Of a DNA stretch of 64,000 bases, positions 20,258 to 28,441 are shown piece by piece. Location: NCBI RefSeq assembly GCF_003665435.1, contig NZ_CP023407.1, forward strand, positions 2,852,001-2,916,000, given 5' to 3'. The translations under genes and the position numbers were made by a program. This stretch comes from Streptomyces fungicidicus (lineage in GTDB: Bacteria > Actinomycetota > Actinomycetes > Streptomycetales > Streptomycetaceae). The notes under the pieces are model-generated. The model had not been told where the DNA came from. It saw only the letters and a list, made by a program, of their open reading frames with translations, and ran no database searches. Positions within the stretch are counted from its first letter, which is position 1. Every line of letters starts with the position of its first letter.

Positions 20258-20409
20258 ATGTCAGGTCGCGGGGCGAAACCCCGGAGACCGACAGTGCGTT
20301 GGTGGTCCAAGGAAAGACGTCCCGCTTCCTGCGGGGAGATGCAGGTGCAAGGCCTGCCCGGCGCTCGACAAGGAACCCCGGCCCGCGAAAGCGGGACCGG
20401 GGTTCTTTC
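20258..20409 (+). ncRNA. Orphan structured RNA with own terminator
   Basis: About 150 bases fold into ordered helices. H1 is GGTC.CGGGG-CGAAA-CCCCG.GACC (20264-20289). A long-range closing stem pairs AGTGC (20293-20297) with GCGCT (20361-20365). H3 is CCCGC-TTCCT-GCGGG (20321-20335). H4 is GCAGG-TGCAAGG-CCTGC (20341-20357), with a 7-base loop like a tRNA T arm. A strong terminator follows. A TATGAT box sits just upstream. No plus-strand gene follows within 1.7 kb, so it is not an obvious riboswitch. I cannot assign it to a known class; the GGTGCAA loop recalls cobalamin elements only superficially. Confidence 0.6.
20370..20409. terminator. Bidirectional terminator
   Basis: GAACCCCGG and CCGGGGTTC enclose an inner stem CCCGC-GAAA-GCGGG. 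CTTTC follows on the plus strand and CCTTG on the minus strand. It ends both the structured RNA and the minus-strand isomerase operon. Confidence 0.85.
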
Positions 20410-20422
20410 ATGGGCCGGGCGG

Positions 20423-21154
20423 TCAGACCTGGACGATCGGCTCCCGCGTGAACAGCGCGCCCAGTCCCGGGGCGTTCACCCGGCGGTCCGTCAGACGCAG
20501 GCACTCCCAGGCGGTGACCTGGTTGGCGGTGAGCACCGGCTTGCCCAGCTCCTTCTCCAGCGCGGGGATGTGGGCGACCGTGTGCAGCGCCGTGTCCGGC
20601 AGAAGCATCACGTCCGCGTCCGGGGTGTCGGCGGCGCGGGCCAGCGCGAACACCTCCTCCTCGCCCCAGGTGCCGACCTCCGCCGCCGTGATGACGCCGG
20701 AGCTGCGCACCCCGGTCACCTCCACCCCGCCGGCCCGCAGGAAGTCGGCGAAGAGCCCGGCCACGTCCTCCGGGTAGGTGGCGCCGACGGCGGCCCGCCG
20801 CGCCCCGACCTCCCGCAGCGCGTGCACGAAGGCGAACGAGGTGGAGGACGCCGGCATGCCCGCCGCGACGGCGAGGCTGCGCACCTGCTCGTGGGCGCCG
20901 TCCCAGCCGTGCACGAAACTGCCGCTGGTGCAGGCCCACACCACCGCCTCGGCGCCCGACAGGCGCAGCTGCTGGAGGCCGGCCGCCAGCCGCTCGGGCG
21001 CGCCCATCTGCAGCAACGCGTCGACCCGGTGCGCGTCCTCACCGATGTCGGTGTGCACCAGGTCCACCCGGATGTCGCTGCCCAGCAACTGCTCGATACG
21101 CGGATAGTCGTCCTCTGCGGAGTGGCCCGGATAGAGGATTCCCAGTGCGGTCAT
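20423..21154 (-). CDS. Maleate isomerase/Asp-Glu racemase family protein, copy A
   Basis: A 243-residue protein of the maleate cis-trans isomerase/arylmalonate decarboxylase/EutA group. The first catalytic cysteine is C75 in WACTSGSF. At the place of the second cysteine this copy has Asp (D187, LLPDTALHT), while the tandem neighbour keeps Cys. One-cysteine members of the superfamily work as decarboxylases or use altered proton transfer, so its reaction may differ from its neighbour's. It is coupled to copy B by an ATGA overlap (21151-21154). The ATG at 21154 starts the first beta strand. Confidence 0.85.
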   Translation of the reverse strand: MTALGILYPGHSAEDDYPRIEQLLGSDIRVDLVHTDIGEDAHRVDALLQMGAPERLAAGLQQLRLSGAEAVVWACTSGSFVHGWDGAHEQVRSLAVAAGMPASSTSFAFVHALREVGARRAAVGATYPEDVAGLFADFLRAGGVEVTGVRSSGVITAAEVGTWGEEEVFALARAADTPDADVMLLPDTALHTVAHIPALEKELGKPVLTANQVTAWECLRLTDRRVNAPGLGALFTREPIVQV

Positions 21155-21993
21155 GTCCAGCCTTCCTGCTGCTTCTCTTCCGATACGTCCGCAACCTCCG
21201 GCAGTACGGAGCCGGACGCCTGGCCCGGCAGTACGGTCCCGGAGCGCGCCGACTCGTCGATCAGCGCCTGATACGGTCCCACCGCACGGGTACCCAATCG
21301 GCGCAACGCCGCCCACATGGTCACCTGGTTGGCCGAGATGACCGGTATGCGCAGTTCGGCTTCGAGCTGCGGGATGACGTCGTAGGTCGGCAGATTGGTG
21401 CAGGAGAGGAACAGCGCGTCCGCCGCGCCGAGCCGGCCGCGGGCCGCCGCCTGCCGCGCCATGTCCACCACCTCCCGGTAGGTGACCTTCCAGATGTGCC
21501 GGGTCAGTCCCATGTACGCGCACCCGGTGACCGTCACGCCGGCCCGCGCGACATAGTTCTCCAGGGCCCGGGTGACCGACACGGTGTACGGCGTGACCAG
21601 CGCGACCCGGCGGACGTCCAGCTCCACCAGCGCCTCGAGGAGCGCGCCCGAGGTGGTGAGGGCCGGGACCGCGCCGGCCCTGCTCATCGCCTCGCAGGTG
21701 GCGCGCTCGCCGACCACCCCGCCGACGAAGCTGCCGGACGTGCAGGCGTAGGCGACGACCTCGGGCGCGACCGCGGTGAGGGTGCGCACGGCGTCGCCGA
21801 GGGTCTCGTGCTCGCTGACCATCCTGGCCAGGTCGAGGCTCACCTCGACCGGCACGTAGGGCGTTCGGGTCAGATGCAGGGACACCTCGTCGGGGACCCA
21901 CCGCCACAGCTCGCGGTCGAGCGCGAAGTCGAACGGGGCGACGACGCCGACACCGCGTTGCGGCCCGGGTCCGCCGAGGAAGGAGACGTCCAT
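21151..21993 (-). CDS. Maleate isomerase/Asp-Glu racemase family protein, copy B
   Basis: A 280-residue relative of copy A. Both catalytic cysteines are present: C84 in YACTSGSF and C198 in LSCTNLPTYD, as in maleate isomerase. Such proteins (including EutA) occur beside ectoine/hydroxyectoine uptake genes, and an Ehu-type transporter lies 3 kb away. The ATG at 21993 is preferred over a GTG at 22026 because GTGAGG lies a suitable distance upstream. First gene of the two-gene operon; divergent from the dehydrogenase with about 180 bases between starts. Confidence 0.86.
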   Translation of the reverse strand: MDVSFLGGPGPQRGVGVVAPFDFALDRELWRWVPDEVSLHLTRTPYVPVEVSLDLARMVSEHETLGDAVRTLTAVAPEVVAYACTSGSFVGGVVGERATCEAMSRAGAVPALTTSGALLEALVELDVRRVALVTPYTVSVTRALENYVARAGVTVTGCAYMGLTRHIWKVTYREVVDMARQAAARGRLGAADALFLSCTNLPTYDVIPQLEAELRIPVISANQVTMWAALRRLGTRAVGPYQALIDESARSGTVLPGQASGSVLPEVADVSEEKQQEGWT

Positions 21994-22173
21994 GTCAGCA
22001 CCGGCCTCACCCTGGGAGACGAGCACGCAACGGATCGGGGAACGTCCGTGTTGACGACGGTAGGTTCGGGTGCCAGCGTGGTCAATCGGCCCGAGTCACC
22101 CGCCGGTCAACACCCGGTTAATTCGCCGTCACCCGCCCCGCGGGGGCCGAGCACTCTGGAGATGCGGCTGCTC

Positions 22174-23121
22174 ATGACCACCCCCACGCTGCTCGTCCTG
22201 GACGCCGATCCGCTTCCGCGCCTCGGCGCCCTCGCCGGCCGGGTGCGCGTCGAGCACACGGACGAGGCGCACCTCGCCGAGCGCCTTCCGGCCGCCGACG
22301 TCCTGCTGGTGTGGGACTTCGCCTCGCACGCGGTGCGCGGGGCGTGGCCCGGCGGCGGCCCACGGCCGCGCTGGGTGCACACGGCGAGCGCGGGCGTGGA
22401 TCATCTGCTCTGTCCGGAACTGGCCGCCTCCGACACCGTGGTCACCAACGCGCGCGGAATCTTCGACCGGCCGATCGCCGAGTACGTCGCCGCCCTCGTC
22501 CTCGCCTTCGCCAAGGACCTGCCGCGGACGCTGGAGCTCCAGCGGGAGCGCTCCTGGCGGCACCGGGAGTCCCGCACCGTCGCCGGCACCCGTGCCGTGG
22601 TGGTCGGCTCCGGGCCGATCGGCCGGGCGATCGCCGGCACCCTCACCGCGCTGGGCGTGCGGACCGCCCTGACCGGGCGCACCCCCCGCCCGGGCGTGCA
22701 CGGCCCCGAGGAACTGGACCGGCTGCTCGCCCGCGCGGACTGGGTGATCGCCGCCGCGCCGCTGACGGAGTCGACGCACGGCATGTTCGACGCCCGCCGG
22801 TTCGGGGTGATGCAGCCGTCCGCGCACTTCGTCAACGTCGGCCGGGGCGGGCTGGTCGTGGAGGACGCGCTGGCCGAGGCGCTGCGCCGGCGCTGGATCG
22901 CGGGGGCCGCGCTGGACGTGTTCGAGGAGGAGCCGCTCTCCCCCGACAGCCCGCTCTGGGACCTCCCCGGGCTGGTCGTGTCGCCGCACATGAGCGGGGA
23001 CACGGTCGGCTGGCGGGACGAACTCGGCGCGCAGTTCGTGCAGTTGTACGAGCTGTGGGAGGCCGGCGAGCCGCTGCCGAACGTGGTGGACAAACAACGT
23101 GGGTATGTACCGGGTCACTGA
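22174..23121 (+). CDS. D-2-hydroxyacid dehydrogenase (NAD-dependent)
   Basis: A 315-residue oxidoreductase. It has the dinucleotide motif VVGSGPIGRAIAG, the catalytic Arg in NVGRGGLV, the Glu in DVFEEEPL and the His in VSPHMSGD. The protein is shorter than classical members in the N-terminal substrate domain. It would reduce a 2-oxoacid or oxidise a D-2-hydroxyacid. Two starts are possible, ATG 22162 and ATG 22174; GGAG at 22158-22161 abuts the first and is 12 bases from the second, which is chosen with reservation. It is followed after 17 bases by the amidase, probably in one operon. Confidence 0.88.
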   Translation: MTTPTLLVLDADPLPRLGALAGRVRVEHTDEAHLAERLPAADVLLVWDFASHAVRGAWPGGGPRPRWVHTASAGVDHLLCPELAASDTVVTNARGIFDRPIAEYVAALVLAFAKDLPRTLELQRERSWRHRESRTVAGTRAVVVGSGPIGRAIAGTLTALGVRTALTGRTPRPGVHGPEELDRLLARADWVIAAAPLTESTHGMFDARRFGVMQPSAHFVNVGRGGLVVEDALAEALRRRWIAGAALDVFEEEPLSPDSPLWDLPGLVVSPHMSGDTVGWRDELGAQFVQLYELWEAGEPLPNVVDKQRGYVPGH

Positions 23122-23138
23122 CGTTCCCAGGAGGGTGG

Positions 23139-24539
23139 ATGTCCGACGTCACCGAGCTCACCGAACTGACCGCGCTACGGCTCCTCGACGGCTACCGCAG
23201 GGGCGAGTTCGGCCCGGTGGAGGCGACCCGGGCGGCGCTGGAGCGGGCCGAGGCGGTGCAGCCGGAGGTGAACGCGTTCGTCCGGCTGCTCGCCGAGGAC
23301 GCGCTGGAGCGGGCCGCCGAGGCACAGGAGCGGTGGCGGCGCGGCGAGCCGCGCGGGCTGCTCGACGGGGTGCCGGTCACCGTGAAGGACATCCTGCTGC
23401 TGCGCGGGGCGCCCACCCTGAAGGGTTCGCTGACGATCGACCCGGCGGGCCGCTGGGACGAGGACGCGCCCGCGGTGGCCCGGCTGCGGGAGCACGGCGC
23501 GGTGTTCCTGGGCAAGACGACCACCCCCGAGTTCGGCTGGAAGGGCGTGACGGACTCGCCGCTCAGCGGCGTCACCCGCAATCCGCACGACCCGGCGCGC
23601 ACCGCGGGCGGCTCCAGCGGGGGCGCGGCGGCGGCCGTGGCGCTGGGCGCGGGACCGCTCGCCCTGGGCACGGACGGCGGGGGCAGTGTCCGCATCCCGG
23701 CCGCGTTCTGCGGGATCTTCGCGCTGAAGCCGACGTACGGGAGGGTGCCGCTGTATCCGGCGAGCGCCTTCGGCACGCTGGCGCACGTCGGCCCGATGAC
23801 GCGGGACGCGGCGGACGCGGCGCTGCTGATGGATGTGATCGGCGGTCCGGACTCCCGTGACTGGTCGGCGCTCGGACCGGCCGCCGGGTCCTTCTCCGAG
23901 GGGCTCGCGGGCGGGGTGCGCGGGCTGCGGGTGGCGTACTCGCCGTCACTGGGCGGGCAGGTGCGGGTGGTTCCGGAGGTCGCGGCGGCGGTGCGGCGGG
24001 CGGTGGAGCGGCTGGCCGGGCTCGGCGCGTACGTCGAGGAGACCGACCCGGACCTCGCCGACCCGGTGGAGGCCTTCCACACCCTGTGGTTCGCCGGGGC
24101 GGCGCGGGTGACCCAGCACCTCGGCCGGGACCAGCGGGCCCTGCTCGACCCCGGGCTGCGGGAGATCCGCGCCGCCGGGGCGCGCCACTCCGCGCTGGAC
24201 TACCTGGCCGCGGTGGACGTCCGCATGGACCTCGGCCGCCGGATGGGCCGCTTCCACGACACCTACGACCTGCTGGTCACCCCGACGATGCCGATCACGG
24301 CGTTCGAGGCGGGCGCGGAGGTGCCGAAGGGGTCCGGTCACCACCGCTGGACGGGCTGGACCCCGTTCACCTACCCCTTCAACATGACCCAGCAGCCCGC
24401 CGCGACCGTGCCGGTGGGCGCCGACGCCGACGGGCTGCCGATCGGGCTCCAGCTGGTGGCCGCCCGCCACCGCGACGACCTGGTCCTGCGGGTGGCCCAC
24501 ACGCTGTACGAGGCGGGGGTCACGCTCTCCGGAAGCTGA
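23139..24539 (+). CDS. Amidase signature family enzyme
   Basis: A 466-residue amidase. The Ser-cisSer-Lys triad is visible as K83 (PVTVKDILL), the GGSSGG motif at 157-162 and the nucleophile S182 (GTDGGGSVRIPAAF). The later motif HVGPMTRDAADAALLMDV is the family hallmark. It hydrolyses an amide; the neighbours suggest a small carboxamide or N-acyl amino acid from the ehu substrate pathway, which is inference. The ATG at 23139 follows GGAGGGTGG. It overlaps the convergent DUF3830 gene by 20 bases. Confidence 0.93.
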   Translation: MSDVTELTELTALRLLDGYRRGEFGPVEATRAALERAEAVQPEVNAFVRLLAEDALERAAEAQERWRRGEPRGLLDGVPVTVKDILLLRGAPTLKGSLTIDPAGRWDEDAPAVARLREHGAVFLGKTTTPEFGWKGVTDSPLSGVTRNPHDPARTAGGSSGGAAAAVALGAGPLALGTDGGGSVRIPAAFCGIFALKPTYGRVPLYPASAFGTLAHVGPMTRDAADAALLMDVIGGPDSRDWSALGPAAGSFSEGLAGGVRGLRVAYSPSLGGQVRVVPEVAAAVRRAVERLAGLGAYVEETDPDLADPVEAFHTLWFAGAARVTQHLGRDQRALLDPGLREIRAAGARHSALDYLAAVDVRMDLGRRMGRFHDTYDLLVTPTMPITAFEAGAEVPKGSGHHRWTGWTPFTYPFNMTQQPAATVPVGADADGLPIGLQLVAARHRDDLVLRVAHTLYEAGVTLSGS

Positions 24540-25014
24540 GGGTCTCCCCCGCCGCGCCCGTGCGCCACAGGTCGTTGCAGCCGTCGGCCATGGCGTCGAG
24601 GCCCTCCACCACCTGGCCCCAGACGATGCCGGGCACCCAGCCCACGTCGCCGTTGAGGAGCAGGTTGTTCCGCTCGTAGAACAGGGCCAGGTCGACGACC
24701 GTGGTGCCGGGGCGGACCTCGCGGTCGTAGCCGTAGGACTTGGCGCCCAGCTCGGCACCCGCGAAGGAGAAATAGCACAGATCACCCGGAATGGGGGTGA
24801 CTGTCGGGTTCTCCAGGGGCGGCTCCGCCTCCACGAAGGGCGGAAAGAGGGCATAGATCTCGTTGCGGGCGTATTTGGCGTGGTAGACGTCACCGGACAG
24901 CGGGAGGGATTTCCAGACGGCTTCGCAGGTGATCGGCGCGCGGTCGTCGAGCAGCCGGGCCGTGCAGGTGATTCCACGCTTGACCAGGGAGATCTCGAGG
25001 TATCTGTCTGCCAT
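24520..25014 (-). CDS. DUF3830 family protein (cyclophilin-like fold)
   Basis: A 164-residue protein of the DUF3830 type, with strands RYLEISLVKRGITCTARL and TCEAVWKSLPLSG, then GDLCYFSFAGAELGAKSYGY and ERNNLLLNGDVGW. The family is predicted to have a cyclophilin-like beta-barrel. Members sit repeatedly next to ectoine/hydantoin-type catabolic and amino-acid ABC transport genes, as here. No catalytic residues are known. The start may be ATG 25014 or ATG 25023. It is divergent from ehuB with about 97 bases between starts, so the two may share control. Confidence 0.82.
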   Translation of the reverse strand: MADRYLEISLVKRGITCTARLLDDRAPITCEAVWKSLPLSGDVYHAKYARNEIYALFPPFVEAEPPLENPTVTPIPGDLCYFSFAGAELGAKSYGYDREVRPGTTVVDLALFYERNNLLLNGDVGWVPGIVWGQVVEGLDAMADGCNDLWRTGAAGETLSFRRA

Positions 25015-25111
25015 GCCCCCCATCGTCCCGCGCCGGTCAAGACCGCCGGACCACCGAACGGGGCCGAAACTGGCCGGAATAACTCGCATCTCTTCGGGTA
25101 GCCGCGCCGCC

Positions 25112-26026
25112 ATGGCTCCACCACTGCAACCACTGAGACGATTCCGAGAGAGCTCCGGGCCCTCACGCCGATCGCTGCTCGCGGGGGTCGCGGCGCTCGG
25201 CGCACTGGGTGCCGCGGGCTGCTCCCGGGTCCCGACGGCGGCGACCACGGGCGGCGGCGACCTGCTGGACCGGCTCAAGGCGGCCGGTGTCGTCCGCCTG
25301 GGCATCGCGGGTGAGATCCCGTTCGGCTACATCGGCAAGGACGGCCAGCTGACCGGCGAGGCGCCGGAGCTGGCGAAGGCGATATTCAAGCGGCTGGGCG
25401 TGGACCGGGTGCAGCCCGTGCCCACCGAGTTCGGCTCCCTGATACCCGGGCTGAACTCGCAGCAGTTCGATGTCGTGGCCGCCGGGATGTACGTCAATCC
25501 CGAGCGCTGCGAGCAGGTCATCTTCTCCGACCCCGACTACCAGATGCTCGACTCGTTCATCGTGCGCAAGGGCAACCCGCTGGGGCTGCGCTCGTACCAG
25601 GACGTCGTCGAGAAGAAGGCGAAGTTCGCCACCGGCACCGGCTACGCGGAGATCGCGTACGCCGTCGAGGCCGGGTACAAGGAGAGCGACATCCTGATCG
25701 TCCCCGATCAGGTCGCCGGCCTGAACGCCGTCGAGGCCGGACGTGTCGACGTCTTCGCCGGGACCGCGCTCACCACCCGCGAGGTGGTGAAGAAGTCGCG
25801 CAAGGCGGAGGTCACGGAGCCCTTCAAGCCGATCGTCGACGGGAAACCGCACGTCGACGGCGGCGCCTTCGCGTTCCGCCCCACCGAGACGAAGCTGCGG
25901 GACGCCTTCAACGCCGAGCTGGCCAAGCTCAAGAAGAGCGGCGAGCTGCTCCGCATCCTCAAGCCCTTCGGTTTCACCGAGGACGAGATGACGGATCTGA
26001 CCGCGAAGGAGCTCTGCGGCGGATGA
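25112..26026 (+). CDS. ehuB: ABC transporter substrate-binding lipoprotein (EhuB family)
   Basis: A 304-residue lipoprotein. A twin-arginine-like start (GPSRRSLLAG) precedes the lipobox LGAAGC with C37. The mature part is a type II periplasmic-binding fold: VRLGIAGEIPFGYIGKDGQL, then ELAKAIFKRLG, FDVVAAGMYVNPERC and AGTALTTREV. The order binding protein, two permeases, ATPase and the neighbouring EutA-like proteins match the ectoine/hydroxyectoine uptake type. The true ligand is not proven, since eutB-E are not present. TGA overlaps the ATG of the next gene. Confidence 0.88.
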   Translation: MAPPLQPLRRFRESSGPSRRSLLAGVAALGALGAAGCSRVPTAATTGGGDLLDRLKAAGVVRLGIAGEIPFGYIGKDGQLTGEAPELAKAIFKRLGVDRVQPVPTEFGSLIPGLNSQQFDVVAAGMYVNPERCEQVIFSDPDYQMLDSFIVRKGNPLGLRSYQDVVEKKAKFATGTGYAEIAYAVEAGYKESDILIVPDQVAGLNAVEAGRVDVFAGTALTTREVVKKSRKAEVTEPFKPIVDGKPHVDGGAFAFRPTETKLRDAFNAELAKLKKSGELLRILKPFGFTEDEMTDLTAKELCGG

Positions 26027-26724
26027 CATCGGGACTCTGGGAACTGGTACTCCACGGCGTCTGGGTCACGATCCAGCTGCTCGTCCTCAGCTCGCTGCTG
26101 GCGACGGCGGTCTCCTTCGTGGTCGGCGTCGCGCGCACCCACCGGCTGTGGATCGTCCGCTTCCTGGCGGGCTTCTACACCGAGGTGTTCCGCGGGACCT
26201 CGGCGCTGGTGATGATCTTCTGGGTGTTCTTCGTGCTGCCCCCGGCCTTCGGCTGGCAGCTGGTGCCGCTGTGGGCGGGCACGCTGGCACTCGGCCTGAC
26301 CTACGGGGCGTACGGCGCGGAGATCGTGCGCGGCGCGCTCGCCGCGGTCGACCCGGCGCAGCGTGAGGGCGGTATCGCGCTCAGCTTCACGCCGTGGCAG
26401 CGGATGAAGCTGATCCTGCTGCCGCAGGCGGTGCCGGAGATGATCCCGCCGTTCTCCAACCTGCTGATCGAGCTGCTCAAGGGCACCGCGCTGGTGTCGA
26501 TCATGGGCATGGGCGATCTGGCGTTCAGCGGCAACCTGGTGCGTCTGGCGCTGCAGGAGAGCGCGGAGATCTACACGTACATCCTGCTCATCTACTTCGT
26601 CATCGCCTTCCTGCTGACCCGTTCGATGCGCGGTCTGGAGAAGAAGCTGAAGGCCGGGGTCGGCAAGGCGCCGAAGAAGAAGACCGCCGCCGTGCGCGTG
26701 CCCGAGGGAAGTGGTGTCTCGTGA
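26023..26724 (+). CDS. ehuC: Amino-acid/ectoine ABC transporter permease 1
   Basis: A 233-residue inner-membrane permease of the HisM/GlnP type. Five hydrophobic segments are visible. The EAA loop for ATPase contact is GALAAVDPAQREGGIALSF. The basic tail KKLKAGVGKAPKKKTA faces the cytoplasm. It overlaps both neighbours by 4 bases (ATGA with ehuB, GTGA with ehuD). The ehu naming follows gene order and similarity by eye; other polar amino acids are possible substrates. Confidence 0.88.
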   Translation: MTSGLWELVLHGVWVTIQLLVLSSLLATAVSFVVGVARTHRLWIVRFLAGFYTEVFRGTSALVMIFWVFFVLPPAFGWQLVPLWAGTLALGLTYGAYGAEIVRGALAAVDPAQREGGIALSFTPWQRMKLILLPQAVPEMIPPFSNLLIELLKGTALVSIMGMGDLAFSGNLVRLALQESAEIYTYILLIYFVIAFLLTRSMRGLEKKLKAGVGKAPKKKTAAVRVPEGSGVS

Positions 26725-27371
26725 AGTGGGACTGGAGCGCCGTCTCCGACTTCATGCCGTACTTCTGGGACGGTCTGCTCGTCACGCTGCAGATCCTGGT
26801 CCTCGGCTCGCTGATCTCGTTCGTGCTGGGACTGGTGTGGGCGCTGCTGATGCGGGTGCCGACGCGCTGGGTGACCTGGCCGGTCGGCGCCGTCACGGAG
26901 TTCGTCCGCAACACCCCGCTGCTGGTGCAGCTGTTCTTCCTCTTCTACGTGCTGCCCGAGTGGGGGATCACCTTCTCGGCGCTCACCACCGGTGTCTTCG
27001 CCATCGGGCTGCACTACTCGACGTACACGATGCAGGTCTACCGCGCGGGCATCGAGGCCGTGCCGGTGGGCCAGTGGGAGGCGGCGACGGCGCTGAACCT
27101 GCCGCTGCGCCGGACGTGGACCGCGGTGATCCTGCCGCAGGCCGTGCGCAGGGTGGTGCCCGCGCTCGGCAACTACGTCATCTCGATGCTGAAGGACACG
27201 CCGCTGCTGATGGCCATCACCGTGCTGGAGATGCTCGGTGAGGCACGGCTGTTCTCGCAGCAGAACTTCCAGTTCACCGAGCCCCTGACGGTGATCGGCT
27301 TCGCCTTCATCGTCATCTCCTACCTGGCCTCCCTTGCCCTGCGAGCCCTGGAGCGACGCCTTGTCCACTGA
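26721..27371 (+). CDS. ehuD: Amino-acid/ectoine ABC transporter permease 2
   Basis: A 216-residue permease starting at GTG 26721 inside the stop of ehuC. The membrane segments LVTLQILVLGSLISFVLGLV and FVRNTPLLVQLFFLFYVLP are the hallmark of polar amino acid transporters. The EAA loop is AGIEAVPVGQWEAATALNL. It pairs with EhuC to form the channel. It ends 11 bases inside ehuA. Confidence 0.88.
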   Translation: MKWDWSAVSDFMPYFWDGLLVTLQILVLGSLISFVLGLVWALLMRVPTRWVTWPVGAVTEFVRNTPLLVQLFFLFYVLPEWGITFSALTTGVFAIGLHYSTYTMQVYRAGIEAVPVGQWEAATALNLPLRRTWTAVILPQAVRRVVPALGNYVISMLKDTPLLMAITVLEMLGEARLFSQQNFQFTEPLTVIGFAFIVISYLASLALRALERRLVH

Positions 27372-28152
27372 CACCCACGCCCCGTTCGAGAAGAAGCCCG
27401 GGACCCCGCGCGGCACCGGCGAGCTGATCCGCCTGGAGCGGGTCACCAAGCGGTTCGGCGACCACACGGTCCTGGACAACCTGGACTTCTCCGTGAACGC
27501 CGGCAAGCACGTCACCCTGATCGGCCCCTCCGGCTCCGGCAAGACGACGATCCTGCGGCTGCTGATGACGCTGCTCAAGCCGGACGAGGGCACCATCACC
27601 GTCGACGGCGAGCAGCTGTTCCCGGCGCCGGAGAAGCAGGTCCGCGAGGTCCGCAAGAAGATCGGCATGGTCTTCCAGCAGTTCAACCTGTTCCCGAACA
27701 TGACGGTGCTGCGGAACATCACCGAGGCCCCGGTCACCGTGCTCGGCATGTCCAAGGACGAGGCCGAGGAGCGGGCGCGGGAGCTGCTGGAGATGGTCGG
27801 CCTGACCGACCACCTCGACAAGCACCCCGCGCAGCTGTCCGGCGGTCAGCAGCAGCGGGTGGCGATCGCGCGGGCGCTGGCGATGCGGCCCCAGGTGCTG
27901 CTGCTGGACGAGGTGACCTCGGCCCTGGACCCGGAGCTGGTCGCCGGCGTGCTGGACGTGCTGCGGGACATCGCCCGTTCCACCGACATCACGATGCTCT
28001 GCGTGACCCACGAGATGAACTTCGCCCGGGACATCTCGGACCAGGTACTGATGTTCGACTCGGGCCGGATCATCGAGGCCGGTTCGCCGGAGAAGATCTT
28101 CAGCGAGCCGGAGCACGACCGGACCCGGGAATTCCTCAGCGCGGTCCTGTAG
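27361..28152 (+). CDS. ehuA: ABC transporter ATP-binding protein
   Basis: A 263-residue ATPase. Walker A is GPSGSGKTT, the Q-loop is MVFQQFNLFPNM, the signature is LSGGQQQRVAIARAL, Walker B is VLLLDEVTSALD and the switch His is in CVTHEMNFA. This is the GlnQ/HisP pattern for polar amino acids and ectoines. Start TTG 27361 has GGAG 8 bases upstream; upstream codons in frame belong to ehuD. It is the last gene of the operon and is followed by a hairpin at 28174-28211. Confidence 0.93.
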   Translation: MSTDTHAPFEKKPGTPRGTGELIRLERVTKRFGDHTVLDNLDFSVNAGKHVTLIGPSGSGKTTILRLLMTLLKPDEGTITVDGEQLFPAPEKQVREVRKKIGMVFQQFNLFPNMTVLRNITEAPVTVLGMSKDEAEERARELLEMVGLTDHLDKHPAQLSGGQQQRVAIARALAMRPQVLLLDEVTSALDPELVAGVLDVLRDIARSTDITMLCVTHEMNFARDISDQVLMFDSGRIIEAGSPEKIFSEPEHDRTREFLSAVL

Positions 28153-28173
28153 CTACGGGGCGTACACGGGGCG

Positions 28174-28211
28174 ATGCCCGAGGTCAGCTCCCCGGAGCGC
28201 GCCTCGGGCAT
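28174..28211 (+). terminator. Hairpin after ehuA
   Basis: ATGCCCGAGG (28174-28183) pairs perfectly with CCTCGGGCAT (28202-28211) across an 18-base loop. No T run follows, which is common in Streptomyces terminators. Confidence 0.65.
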
Positions 28212-28318
28212 ATGCCACGCCGCCTGCGCCGGGCGGCGCCGCGGTGGTCCGGAGCACCCCCGTGGACCGGGTAGTATTTTCCCTGTCGCCGACCGCGGAA
28301 GCGGACGGCGGGAGTCAT

Positions 28319-28392
28319 GCGCCGCTAGCTCAGTTGGTTAGAGCAGCTGACTCTTAATCAGCGGGTCCGGGGTTCGAGTCCCTGGCGGCGCA
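28319..28392 (+). tRNA. tRNA-Lys (CTT), copy 2
   Basis: Identical over 74 bases to the copy at 15120: same perfect acceptor stem, CTT anticodon and T arm. A possible -10 TAGTAT lies about 45 bases upstream (28272-28277). Confidence 0.97.
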
Positions 28393-28398
28393 CACCGA

Positions 28399-28436
28399 AG
28401 GGCCTCTCGTGGGAGCGAGAGGCCCTTTTGCGCGCT
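28399..28436 (+). terminator. Terminator after tRNA-Lys copy 2
   Basis: GGGCCTCTCG and CGAGAGGCCC form a stem followed by TTTT, a classical intrinsic terminator. It also lies just past the end of the convergent LPMO gene. Confidence 0.85.
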
Positions 28437-28441
28437 CGGGG

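Noticed and set aside
20258..20409. Riboswitch controlling the dehydrogenase at 22174
   Set aside because: It ends in a strong terminator and is 1.7 kb from that gene, with an opposite-strand operon in between.
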